Assembly (NCBI GenBank): GCA_009602725.1
Contig: WELB01000004.1
Span: 3,636-55,420 of the forward strand
Length of the DNA: 51,785 nt
Source of the DNA: Spirogloea muscicola
Lineage: Eukaryota; Streptophyta; Zygnematophyceae; Spirogloeales; Spirogloeaceae
Reading direction: 5' to 3'
Below are positions 1 to 9,907 of the stretch, one piece after another. The number at the start of each line of letters is the position of its first letter. Position 1 is the first letter of the stretch. The notes under the pieces are model-generated. The model did no database searches. It had not been told where the DNA came from and saw only the letters and a list, made by a program, of their open reading frames with translations. The position numbers were made by a program, and so were the translations under genes.

Positions 1-245
1 CTCGGCCCCGGGGCCCGACTTCCCCGCCGGGCACCTCCCGGACGGTCTGCCGCCCGACGCTGGCGGCCCGGCGGGGGTTGTCGGCGGCGCCCGGCCCGTG
101 GCGGCCGCCGGCCTCCCGGAGACGTCGACCGCTCGCTCCCGACTGGCGCCGGTGGCCCGGAAGAAGCGGCAGCTTGCTCTTCCAGCTCTCTGCAGTCCAC
201 TTGAGTCCTTGTCCTTCCTCGGCATCTCATTTTTCGGCTTTGGAC

Positions 246-311
246 ATTGTCCATCCTTTTTGGGCTGGCTTTGCCAGCCCCTCTTTCTCTATGGGCGAGC
301 CTTCTTTCTTG
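246..311 (+). repeat. LINE 3'-end tail with stem-loop (type B)
   Basis: Contains a perfect 7-bp stem-loop, GGGCTGG-CTTTG-CCAGCCC, followed by a copy of the short motif ATGGGCGAGCC. The same arrangement recurs near 944, 1415 and 47021, always followed by a pyrimidine-rich tract. I read it as the 3' end of a 5'-truncated non-LTR retrotransposon copy. The stem-loop is seen directly; the LINE [12 protein letters not shown] inference from linked coding remnants. Confidence 0.55.
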
Positions 312-331
312 TCCATTCCTTCTCATGCGCA

Positions 332-916
332 GGATTTCGTGTATTTGAAACAATCGAAGGCCAGGCGCACCGCGCGCCTTCTCTCCTTTTTGGGTTGGCC
401 TCTCACAGCTACCAGTCAATCTGGCCACGCCGCCTTCGCTTGAGGCTGCTTAGCAGGACTGCGCGTGTATTACGAGATGGAGGGCCAGATGTGGCCAAGT
501 ACAAAGGCAAGCACATTGACAAATGTACGTCACCTGCTGCTAAGCTGACCCGCTTAGTAACCACGAGTCAGCACATAGAGGTCACTAACTGACGCCCGAA
601 TACCGGACGGCAATCGACAAGCTCTTGAGCTACCAGCTAAGGCTCGACCAGCTTTCTGATGCAACGCATGAGCCTGAGCTCGCTGCAGACAAGCTGACAC
701 TCGACGATGCAAGAATGACAAGTAGGCTGCCGGCATGCCCATCTGAGCTGGAAGCATATCCTCATGTCGAGCATATCCCAAACTTGCAATATTGTCCAGT
801 AAGGTGTGGAAGCGAGGGCCCATGCAGCCGAAAGTGTCGATTGCCGCCGGTAGGAGGTGAGCGCTGCGGGGGTAGTCAGAGTAGTGTCGGAGCTTTCCCT
901 GCTCAGCACCTCCCAC
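332..916 (-). mobile_element. LINE (non-LTR retrotransposon) 3' fragment, minus strand
   Basis: The minus strand at 916-554 encodes a remnant matching the C-terminus of the better copy at 7019-8005: HYSDYPRSAH corresponds to HYSDHPRGDH there, and both end in (L/V)SD-x-(Y/H)-VLTRGY-stop. The 3' untranslated part (553-332) shares the motif GCTTGCCTTTGTACTTGGCC with copies at 9180-9250 (+) and 23015-23160 (-). An insertion of about 110 bases carrying another LINE tail (about 366-478) interrupts this 3' part. Truncated and dead. Confidence 0.7.
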
Positions 917-920
917 TGCG

Positions 921-1003
921 TGACAGGGGTCCTTCGTTCAAACTTTTTGGGCTGGCTTTCTCCAGCCCTTATCCTCAATGGGCGAGCCCTTCTTCGTTAC
1001 TGA
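921..1003 (+). repeat. LINE type B tail with stem-loop
   Basis: Stem-loop GGGCTGG-CTTTCT-CCAGCCC followed by TCCTCAATGGGCGAGCCCTTC. Same layout as at 246-311 and 1354-1474. Probably the 3' end of a 5'-truncated LINE copy. Confidence 0.5.
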
Positions 1004-1020
1004 GTGCTTCGTAGCTGCTT

Positions 1021-1351
1021 AGTTTCTTCTTGCCCGCTGACGAAGTCGGGCGGGTAGCTCGGGGCATTCTAGCGTCCCGCAAGCCATCGTTGCATGCTAT
1101 AGAATGTGGCTATCACTGAATCTACAGCGCTCCCAGGCACTCGCGATATACCAACGTGCTGGTCGTGCATTAGCCCAGGCTAATGGCTTCCGTGGTGGCG
1201 GTTTGGCTCCTCAGTATAGCTTGTCAGATATGCATGTGCTCACTCGGGGATATTATTGTCCCCCTTACCAGCTCACCACCCAGTTAAAAGGACATTTGCA
1301 AGGCTGAAATTGGCCTCCCTTTCAATTTCATGCGCATCGCGCACCTTCTCT
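1021..1351 (+). mobile_element. LINE C-terminal fragment plus 3' UTR (type A)
   Basis: Bases 1036-1250 closely match 7785-8005, the C-terminal coding end of the longest LINE copy, including residues QRSQALAI and ANGFRGGGLAPQYSLSD. The stop codon that closes the frame at 8003-8005 (TAG) is replaced here by TAT, so the frame runs on. The 3' UTR ends in the conserved type A motif (ATTGGCCTCCCTTTCA, then a GCGC-rich core and CTTCTCTC) at about 1307-1351. 5'-truncated, non-functional copy. Confidence 0.75.
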
Positions 1352-1353
1352 CT

Positions 1354-1474
1354 TTCTTGTGCTTGTTCTTCTTAGTGCTTCGCCTGGCCCCCTTCTCGCA
1401 CTTCGTTCATTCTGTTTTGGGCTGGCTTTTCCCAGCCCCCTATCCTCAATGGGCGAGCCCTTCTCTCTCTCACT
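1354..1474 (+). repeat. LINE type B tail
   Basis: Carries GGCCCCCTTCTCGCACTTCG, the GGGCTGG-CTTTTC-CCAGCCC stem-loop, CAATGGGCGAGCCC and a CTTCTCTCTCTC tail. Near-identical organisation to 46995-47085. Confidence 0.5.
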
Positions 1475-1690
1475 TGCGAGCAGGCCGCGCCATGGCTGCT
1501 CCATCTGGCTCTCGGCGGGGTGCCTCTTCCCTAGCTGCGACTTTCTCCGACTTGCTGCTGCTCACCAGTGGTTACTAGGGCTTCCTTCTGCGATTGTCTC
1601 GTGTCTAGCTGTGTGGCTGTAGGCGCCTTGCGGCTCTTCGGACCTTGTCTCATCTTTTTGGGCTGGCCTTTCTGGGAGAGCACATTCTTC
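1475..1690 (+). mobile_element. LINE C-terminal scrap
   Basis: Frame ending at 1578 reads ...AGRAMAAPSGSRRG...FSDLLLLTSGY-stop, a diverged version of the AGRAL...LSDMHVLTRGY ending of the other LINE copies. It is followed by a degraded GGGCTGGCC motif near 1660. Only the last 30 or so codons survive. Confidence 0.5.
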
Positions 1691-1699
1691 TGGCAAATG

Positions 1700-2746
1700 C
1701 CACGCGAGGCGCATGCAACAGTCACATGGGCGTTAGACACAGGCCCGCCTCGAGCTCGAGCTCCTTGGCCTCGATCCGCTATCTGCTGCTGCTGCGCTCT
1801 TTCCACGGGCGACTGACAGTCCTCCCTCCCCCAGCAGCTGGCCCGGCTGGTTTCACTGCAGTCGGGGGGCAGCTGGTGGCACACGAGCAGGACGAAAATT
1901 TGCTGATGATACTGAACACATTGTACTGTCGAGCAACTGATTGACGATTGACTGATGCTTACGTCAACAGATATCAGAGCGCTAATGATATCATTGCCAA
2001 GCGCCCTGAGCAGTCGTCCATTGTATGCCACGAGCTACTGCCATCACTACTGCCAAACATGCTTTGCTGCAATCGATGATCCGAGGGAGAGTCCAAGCGA
2101 ATGAAGTTGCCTCACTGTATGCTTCGTAGAGATGGCAGGACTTTGAGCTTGCAGTACCGTAGTCCACCTGAAGCGTGCCCGCAGGCACATTCAACATTAA
2201 TTTGGCTAGTCCGAACTAACAGCGCGCTCGTTCACTACCTCTGATATCTATGACAGCTTGCCGGCCGCTGCTGTCTTGCGGGCTACCTTGTCTGTTACAT
2301 CTTGCATCGCTCCTTCCGTTACACCCTAAACTCCATCCCACTGTTCATAAACCTCAGTTCCCCATGTTGCACGCCCTACATACCACATGAAAGAGGCATC
2401 TGCTGCACCAATCAAGCAACCCCGAGGAGCTCCAGCTGCCTTTGGTATCACCATGCCTCCCATGAACAATCTCCTGAGCAACTGACCATGCACAGCGCTA
2501 ACCTCGAGATATAGTCCTCCAATGCAGCAGAGGAGTCATGCTGCTCCAAGAGGTCGTGCTTGCCGCACCAACGACTTGACTTCACAATGTACAGGTCAGA
2601 TTGCAATCTGCCACTTGCTGCTCACTGCCTTGGCTCTCAGCGTGAATGAGGCCACCATGGACGGAGGTCCTGCACTACTACACTGTAAATGCCTAGGGCA
2701 GTCCTTGACCAGAAGTTTAGAAACCAGAAGTTCAGGACAAAGTCCT
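1700..2746. other. Intergenic, no gene recognised
   Basis: Open frames here (for example minus strand 2031-1531) have low-complexity, non-conserved translations and overlap LINE debris. Bases 2220-2746 are the 3' flank of the WD40 gene. I see no RNA gene or conserved protein. Confidence 0.5.
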
Positions 2747-5700
2747 TCAGATGAAAGAATCCCGGAAGGTATGGTTGTGGCGGCGGTTGAACTCCAGCAA
2801 TGAGCCATACGTGCGGTCTGCCACCCCTACATACAGCGCCTCGGAGTCGGGACTGAAGGAGATGCCAGCTACCTCCCCAAAGAGGTCAATCTCTTGACTG
2901 CGTGCGAATCCCTGCAATGTGTTGAGCAGAGCTGTTGTCAGTACTCGAGGTCGTCAACTGCCCCTGCCAATGATAATGTTGCATACTGCTGCATGCTGCT
3001 GGCCTCCCCGATAGTGTGGTAGGCAAGCCTAGTCAGCATGTCCCACTAGTAGTGAAGCTGGAAGCTGCATTGTTAAGTAAACCACTAGGAGCGAGAGCAT
3101 CCATCAGCAGCTTTCTAGCTTCATGATGCTGCTCACAGAGCAAGAGCAGGGTCACATAACAAGGAAGTTGACCTGCTTGATGTCAAAAACATGTACGAAG
3201 TCAGCAGGCTCCGCCATGGCCATAAATCGGCCATCAGTTGTGAACCTGATTGACCTTATTGCCCCAATACGGCCTTTCAAGGATGCAAACGCTGCACTTG
3301 GGAAACGTAGGTCCCACAATCGGCAAGTCATGTCCTGATTGCCAGTAGCAAAGATATGCCCATCTGGGTGCCACCCTGAAGCGAACGAATAATCAAGGTG
3401 GCCCTCCAAGGTAGCCACCGTCTGTTTATCAACAGCATGGGAACAGTAATATTATGTGCCTACCGTTTGCAATTTGCGGTTTTCGCTCTCCAAGTATCTG
3501 ACTTCAGTAATACAAGAGGGACAGCATGTATTCTGCCTGGGTGTTGACTTCTGCAGCTCTCCTCAAAAGCAAAGTTTGCCTCATCTTCTATCTTCTTCTT
3601 CTTCTGGGGTTACTGAGAGAGCATCACCTTGCCAGTCTGACTGTCAGCAAGATGACCCTCTGGATTGTCGCCCACAACAAGCACAAGCTTCCCATCTGGA
3701 CTGACAGAGGTGTGCTGCATGGCACCATGACCCAGGTCAGCAGCAGCTCCTATCCAGCTTCTCAGCAGCTCATATGCAAGTAAGAGAAGCCTTTGAAGAG
3801 CAGTAATATGCAGCCAATCTAAGCTCGTCATAAGTAGATGTGTATGCTTAAAAAACCCCAAAAATTGCATACTCACATTAACTGGCCAAGGAAATTTGTG
3901 GCGATGAAGTGTACAAAATGTTTCGCCATCAAATACGCGTACCATTGAGTCATTGTTTGAGCTCATCACTCTCATCCCACTGCTGCACAGTCACAAATGC
4001 AACAAGCAAGGACCCACTTGAGATGCTAGTCACAATAAGACAATAAACCCCTTATCGCGCAGGCCTCAACTGATTTAGTTGTTGGACAAGAAGATCGTAA
4101 AGGCAGGTCTGCCCAACTTGACCACAGTATCAGTATTATATGTGTTTGATCATGTGAGCTTACATGTTGCTCAAGCATGGCATGGCAACATATTACGTCG
4201 AAGTGCTACAGCTTTGTAGTGGTCCAATTGCTAAGCTGGATCCTTACCTCACAGAGTCAAAAATCTCAATTGCATTTGTGATAGCATTCTCATCATGCGT
4301 AATCTTAGAGCAGTATGAGACACCTGGGCTCTCAAGCCTCTGCCAGTCAAAGTCAAGGGTGTACTCATCAAAAGTTTGCAACTTTTAAAGGCTTGCAAAA
4401 GTAATGTCATCACAGAGACTTCTGACGCAATAGTTATGACTAAAGGCAGCATAGGACTGCAGGCTCGTCGATCATGGCATCGAGGTTATGATGAGCTTGC
4501 AAAGATGAGCAACTTGGAACATACTTTGCAAACCATCTCTCCAAGAAACCCTCCAGCAACCAGAAGGTTTCGTCGTGCGCACATGGTACTAATCTGCACC
4601 TTACCAAGCCTCTGCTGGCAAAGGCTTCTATCAGCCTGCAAGCAGTAACAAGTTGCTATGACATCCTTCAGTATGCAGACTAATAGTGCTGTTATTGTAA
4701 GACAGTGTTAGCAATATTGAGAAGCGTGCTTATGTGCACGAACACAGATGGTAATGCCTACTTGAAGAATCTCTGCAATCAGACTGTCATACTGCTCCAG
4801 AACAACAGACCTGGATTGCAAGAAAGACAACAGAAAACATTTACGGGCACGCAGACGAGGCATGACACTCACGTTAGGAGCGGGTGTAACAGTGCCGCCT
4901 AGGTTGAGGACTTCCTTGGATTTCCTGCTCACTGGTGACCAATGATTTATGACGTGTTGATGCATGACATAAACGTCGTGCTTTGATGTCGCCCATACCA
5001 GGTTGCGCAGCTACAAGTTGACAACAAGTAAAATAAACAGTGGTTGTAAATAGGGCTGCATGGTAGAATGAGCAGGGCTTTCACATGCCCAACAGCTCAT
5101 GGACTTCTCAACTGTGCGATGCTGATGACTGGGGCTGCTTCCAGAGAAGGGGTCTGGTGCTACGCTCTAAGAAGGTCAGAGGCTGCTCACCTGAAAGTGG
5201 ACGATTGTGGACTTCACTGACCGCGTGTTATAGCGGAAGTCGTAGAACTTGCCACCTGTCTGCACTTGTTTACACTCCTGCAAATACACCAAGGCCAAAG
5301 CAGGTGCTCAGCCCTCGCCCTCACAAGATGCAGCCCACTATCAGCAGGAGTCTGAAGTGAGACAACGACTGCCATCACTGGGTCATGGTCACAATCGAAG
5401 CAAGCTCTGCTCCGGCAATTGTGAGCATCAAGGGACTGGAGGGCAGGACCCAGTCCTTGGGACAAGCAGTGGACGAAGGTGCAGCGGCAGCAAAGGCAAG
5501 GCCAGCAGAAAGGACAGCAATTGGGACTGAGAGAACGCCCAAAACCAACGTGCTGAGAAAACAAGAGTCGCATATGCCACGACGGGAAGGTGGCTCACTC
5601 GCTCGAGCTGATCGTGGGAGTGGTCCAGGTTCTCGTAGTTCTTGTACTGCTGCAGCCGGTTCTCGCGGTACTTGTCGCGCGTGAAGTGCAGGCTCTCCCA

Positions 5701-6165
5701 CGGGATGCCCTGGATGTCCTTGCCCTGCCGGGCCTGCGCCGCGCTCGTGTCGTGCTCGCTGACCGCCTGCGCGGGCGGACCCAGGAGGGAATCGAACACT
5801 GCCCCTGTCAATTGGCAGCCTTGGAGCTGAGCTCCTTCAGGGCGGCCCTGCCATCCCTGCCGTTCGCCGTGGTACCTAGGGGTCAGCAAGTGGGCCGGGG
5901 AGGCCTCGGCCGTCGTTACCGAGTCGCGGTCCTCGTCGGCCTCGAAGTCGTAGCCGAGCGCGAGGTGGTCGCCGTCCACCGGCAGCGCGGCGGCGGCCAT
6001 CACCACCTCCGCGCCCTCGCCCTCCTCCTCCTCCTCCTCGTCCGCCTCCTCCTCCTCGTCCTCCTCCTCCTCCTCGTCCTCCTCCTCCTCGCCTCCCGCC
6101 CCTCCCTCCCTCTCCTCCTCTTCCTCCTCCTCCTCCTGCTGCTTGATGTCCTCAGGCACCTTCAT
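2747..6165 (-). CDS. WD40-repeat protein, plant C2A9.03-like family
   Basis: Spliced gene of nine coding exons: 6165-5599, 5277-5191, 5010-4873, 4635-4525, 4381-4248, 3979-3877, 3714-3628, 3421-3173 and 2911-2747. All joins are in phase and give about 546 residues. It has an acidic N-terminus with long poly-Glu runs (from the CTC repeat at 6020-6140), then the family signature GKDIQGIPWE and RLQQYKNYENLDHS (residues about 155-180). The C-terminal half has WD40 blades with GNQDMTCRLWD, FTTDGRFMAMAEPADFVHVF and SPDGKL. The match is to plant proteins annotated as WD repeat-containing C2A9.03-like, whose exact role is unknown to me. The start at 6165 (MKVPED) was chosen because the frame upstream is Arg/Ser-rich and unlike relatives; it stays open to 6576. 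The acidic head suggests a nuclear or chromatin-associated protein, but that is inference. Confidence 0.88.
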
Positions 6166-6197
6166 CTCAGCGACCGGTACAGAGCTCCCACTCTTTT

Positions 6198-6230
<33 letters not shown>
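6020..6230. repeat. CTC and GCC trinucleotide microsatellites
   Basis: Bases 6020-6140 are an imperfect CTC/GTC trinucleotide tract that encodes poly-Glu/Asp in the WD40 protein on the minus strand. Bases 6198-6230 are a nearly pure GCC tract just upstream of the chosen start codon. Confidence 0.85.
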
Positions 6231-6234
<4 letters not shown>

Positions 6235-6719
6235 ACGCCTCAGAGGCGCGCCGCAGGAGAGGCGCTGGCAGCAGGCAGCGCTTGCGAGCCGCAGCAGCTG
6301 CGGCGGCAGCGGGCTGCGGCGGACGGGGCAGAAGGCTTTCGGCTGGTGGTGGCGGGCCGGGACGGGGCCTTGCCGACGGGCGCCTGATGTGGGAGATGGG
6401 CTCCGTCGCGCAATTGGGCCGACGAGCGGCCGTCGTGAGGGAGCGAGGCTCCACCGCCGGGGTGGAGACGGAGACGGTGGAGACGGAGGCGGCGAGTGAC
6501 TGGCCAGCAATTGGGGGCTTGAGCTTGACCTACGGTGCGACCTTTCCACCCCCGACCGAAGGGGTGTTGGGCGCAAGTGGCCTCCACAGTCTCAACGCGC
6601 TTCATCAGGAGGGGTCAGCCAGTGCTGGCACCAGCAATAGCTGGAGTGGAAAATGGGACCCTGCCCTTTCAAACCTCCCTCTCTGGCGTTCGCAAAGACT
6701 TTCTCCGCTCCTTAGTCTG

Positions 6720-7018
6720 CAGTAGCCTTCGCCTGAACAATGTACTGGCTTGAATTGGCCTCCCTTTCATTTCATGCGCCCCGCGCGCCTTCTCTCCTTC
6801 CCATCACTTGCGGCAGATCAGGTCGACTTTGCGGCGTGGGCTTTTAGCTTGTCAGATTTGTTTGTGCTCACCCGTGGGTACTAATGTCATCTTAGGTACC
6901 TTAGATTAGGTCTCCGTATTATGTAGCATTGTTTAGTCTGCACTCGACTCTGCCTGAACAATGTATTGGCTTGAATTGGCCTCCCTTTCAATTCATGCGC
7001 CCCGCGCGCCTTCTCTCT
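6720..7018 (+). mobile_element. Two stacked LINE type A 3' ends
   Basis: Two successive copies of the type A tail lie at about 6723-6793 and 6925-7018. Between them (6845-6882) is a coding end reading LSDLFVLTRGY-stop. After each tail the same roughly 50-base sequence (starting near ATCACTTGCGGCAGATCAGG) follows, so about 80-100 bases are directly duplicated around an inserted LINE end. Bases 6845-7018 are essentially identical to 22795-22968. Confidence 0.7.
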
Positions 7019-8110
7019 TCCCATCACTTGCGGCAGATCAGGTCGACTTTGCGGCGTGGGCAAGATGCTCTGATCTGAAGGCTCAAGCTCGTTTTTCACG
7101 CGCAGCCAATGAGCACGCCATGAGCCAGCTCCAAGCTCTGCTCAAGGAGGATGGGCGTGGGCTCTCTCGTCTCCACTCCATCAGCTCTCCGGGGGCGTCG
7201 GAGTGGCTCAACGCTTTGCCGATATACGAATCCCTCCGACTCTCCGACGACCTCTTCCGGACGGCTGTCCACCACCATCTCGGCCTCCCTCCCACTTTGT
7301 TTGGCTGGCATTCGACAGTGTGAATGTGGTCATCGTTCGGAGGATGAAGTCTCTTTGGCAGCTCACATGCTTCGATGTGTGGAGGGAAGTGAACGTAATG
7401 CCTCCCACAATCTTTTCAGAGACGCAATGTATGGCTTGGTGCGCGAGGCAGGTTATCATGCGGCCATGGAGGTGCCGGGCATTATGCCGGCACTCCAGAA
7501 GCGTGGCAGGCCTTACGTCAGGCGTCTGAACGTGGTGGCCACCCCCCGGAGTGGTGGGCCTCGTCTTCTCCTCGACGTCGTTCTCATCGACGCATTCCAA
7601 CCAGGGGCACCCACACCGACTGTGCCAGGTTGGCGGACACATCATGCGGAGAGGAAGAAGGAGAGGCACTATAGTGACCACCCCCGGGGCGACCACTTCT
7701 TCCCATGCGCCATGGACATCTACGGCGGCTACGGAACGAAGTGGTCTGCCCTCCTCCATCGCCTGGCACTGCATGTCGATGCCCGCCGACGCAGTCGGGC
7801 GGGTAGCTTAGGCCATTCTAGCGTCCCGCAAGCCATAATTGCATGCTTTAGAATGCGGTTATCGTTGAGTCTGCAGCGTTCTCAGGCTCTCGCGATCCAC
7901 CAGCGTGCTGGTCGTGCATTAGCCCAGGCTAATGGCTTCCGTGGGGGTGGGTTGGCTCCTCAGTATAGCTTGTCAGATATGCATGTGCTAACTCGGGGAT
8001 ATTAGTGTCCCCCTTAGCCAGCTCATTACCCAGTTGAAAAGACATTTGTAAGGCTAGATTGGCCTCCCTTTCAATTTCATGCGCACCGCGCGCCTTCTCT
8101 CTCTCCCCGA
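7019..8110 (+). mobile_element. LINE 3' half: zinc knuckle and endonuclease-like domain, frameshifted
   Basis: Longest retrotransposon remnant in the window. A first frame (to 7321) reads ...SRLHSISSPGASEWLNALP...HLGLPP, typical of the segment after reverse transcriptase in non-LTR elements. A single frameshift near 7300 moves to a second frame holding a Cys-x-Cys...His...Cys knuckle (CECGHRSEDEVSLAAHMLRC), then LLLDVVLIDAF and KKERHYSDHPRGDHFFP, then the LTRGY-stop end at 8005. Knuckle plus a downstream Asp/Lys-containing segment resembles R2/Dualen-type elements with a restriction-like endonuclease; the family [12 protein letters not shown] inference. The reverse transcriptase itself is missing (5' truncation). 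The 3' UTR ends in the type A motif at 8057-8104. Confidence 0.75.
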
Positions 8111-8232
8111 CTGAGCACCGTTGCCCAGCTCCGTCCGTCACTTGGTGCGTACCATGTCTCAACCACCTTCTGCTCAATTGTGGCTGCTGATATCAAAAGA
8201 GCGGCTGTAGAAGGCCAGCCAGATGCATACAG

Positions 8233-8777
8233 GTGTTCTGCCTGGCTGTCTCAGTCTCTCCTGTGACAGAAGACGAGATAGGTATGCAAGTAGCCTTAAT
8301 ACCCATCGTGAGAGAGTCTTCTGCACCCTCTATTACACAAGGCCTGCCAGTCCTCAGAGCTATGCAGGTTATATCAAGAGTAGCACAACAGACAGCGCTA
8401 GACTCTCACAAGGCACTAGAGTTTAGGGCTAGAAGGTTTGACAAAATAAGATCCTTCCTCACATGCTCTCAACAAACTCTAGTGATATGCAACAAAGAAT
8501 TACCTCTGTGAACTTCCTGGTACGTGAGGCAGCATCCTCGTACATCGAGTTCAACAGTGCTAGGCTATACAAGGACAGTGTAATAGCTTGCTATCATCCT
8601 GAGATACTGTGCAGTTTTGAGCAGCCTAGAGCCGTGGAAGTCTTTCTCTCAGGGCTCAGGTTTATAGAGTACAGGGCGTCGGTGAACTTCTTCTTACTCC
8701 ATGATAAAAAGAACAAGAATGGGAGAAGAGTCGTCCCCTTTCCCCTTAGTGAAGAGATAGAGCGCCCTATGCCTTAG
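8233..8777 (+). pseudogene. Unidentified coding-like segment, frame change near 8490
   Basis: Two overlapping frames (8233-8511 and 8463-8777) have protein-like composition, for example LVREAASSYIEFNSARLYKD and SGLRFIEYRASVNFFLLHD. They are less GC-rich than neighbouring genes. I do not recognise the family. The region sits between LINE pieces, so a decayed mobile-element protein or captured fragment is likely. No obvious start context or splice structure was found. Confidence 0.3.
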
Positions 8778-8864
8778 CACTCGTAGCTATTGAGTGGTTC
8801 ATCCATCCCGGTTCTGAGTTAGCGAATTTGACCCCTTCGTAGTTTGGCCCCTTTGAACCCTGTC

Positions 8865-9260
8865 AATTCTTTTATGGGCTGGCTTCTCACAGCCCTTGCC
8901 CCCATTGGGAGGGGCCACTCTCTTTCTTTTGTTAGCAGTGGATGCCGTTTTGTGTAGCCCCCTCCATCGCAGTAGCTTCTGCACAAGGGTAGTTCCATGC
9001 TTTTTGCGCCTTTCGGCCCTTTCAGACCTTGTACGTTCCTCTGCGCCTTTCGGCCCTTTCACAGCCTTTGCCGTAAATTGGAAGAGCTGTTCCTTTCATG
9101 AGGAGCAATGCACTGTCTTGACTTCGATCCTTGTCATAATTCTCTGCTGGCTGGCTGCTCACAGCCCTCACAGCTCTTGAGCGGGTCAGCTTAGCAACAG
9201 GCGACGTTTATTGTTCTATGTGCTTGCCTTTGTACTTGGCCGCACATGGCCTCCCCATCT
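8865..9260 (+). repeat. LINE 3'-UTR pieces
   Basis: GGGCTGGCTTCTCACAGCCC stem-loop at about 8876 followed by CCATTGGGAGGGGCC. A short tandem repeat of GCGCCTTTCGGCCCTTTCA lies at about 9006 and 9040. A plus-strand copy of the GCTTGCCTTTGTACTTGGCC 3' UTR lies at 9180-9250, also seen on the minus strand at 332-605 and 23015-23160. Confidence 0.55.
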
Positions 9261-9599
9261 CTTAATACACACGCATTCTCTTGCCTCCATTAGGAGAGCC
9301 ACTACCCTTGACTCAATCAGTCCCACTAGTAGATCACGCGCCACCGCGCGCCTTTCCCCCCGCCGCCCACCCGCACGACGCCGTCGGACGGCGGCGGGAA
9401 CGAGGCGGCGCTTGCCGGCCGTCGGAGGGCCGTTGCCGGCGTCAGCGCGCACAGTCCCCCCCCATTATCCACTTCACCACCCTGCAGGTACCTGCGCCAC
9501 GCCCGCTGCACCACCGCCACCCCGTTAATTAAATACCACCCCCCGTCCCTCCGCAGTGCCCTCAGTGCCTTCACCGTCCCCTCGCTTTCACATGGCCAC

Positions 9600-9648
9600 T
9601 GTTGGCTTGAATTGGCCAACCCTTTCGTTTCATGCGCGCCTTCTCCGT
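9600..9648 (+). repeat. LINE type A tail near the H+-PPase 5' end
   Basis: GGCTTGAATTGGCCAACCC, then TTTCGTTTCATGCGCGCCTTC. This is a shortened type A tail about 260 bases before the H+-PPase start codon and in the same orientation as the gene. Confidence 0.55.
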
Positions 9649-9730
9649 CAACACATGGCCAGGCCCCGCCCGCGCCTCTGCAGGCCAGCCTCACTCCCCC
9701 CCCCTCGCCGCCGCCGCTGCCGCCGCCGCC

Positions 9731-9731
9731 N
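9731..9731. other. Single n, possible scaffold join
   Basis: One lower-case n inside a CCG-rich tract. Single n characters also occur at 15911, 26905 and 43594. Some scaffolding programs write one n where two contigs are joined with no resolvable gap, so this may be a join and not an ambiguous base. Confidence 0.5.
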
Positions 9732-9907
9732 CCCGCCGGGCGTCTCCCCGCCGCGGGGGGTTGGCGCGGCGCACACGCTCAGCGTGTGCGGCGCGCCGGC
9801 CCGCCGAGCCCCCGCCTGCCACCATTCAGCGCCCAAAGTCCTCCGCGGACCTGAGCGCCGGGGAGGGCAGCCAGGTCGCCCGCCGCTACCTCACCTCGCA
9901 GAGCTCC

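Noticed and set aside
1531-2031. 166-codon minus-strand open frame
   Set aside because: The translation is low complexity with no conserved motif, and part of it is antisense to LINE debris; length is explained by local composition.
4760-4815. Extra WD40 exon (EQYDSLIAEILQ)
   Set aside because: It cannot be spliced in phase without a stop, and direct joining of 4873 to 4635 restores the conserved sequence.
5428-5598. Extension of the WD40 first exon (hydrophobic stretch WFWAFSQSQLLSFLLALPLL)
   Set aside because: A GTGAGC donor at 5598 leads in phase to the conserved next exon, so this stretch is intron, not a membrane segment.
5590-6387. 265-codon plus-strand Leu/Val-rich frame
   Set aside because: It is the antisense shadow of the poly-Glu first exon of the WD40 gene.
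9000-9060. CRISPR-like short repeats
   Set aside because: Only two copies of a 19-base unit with one spacer, in LINE-derived eukaryotic DNA; a local tandem duplication.
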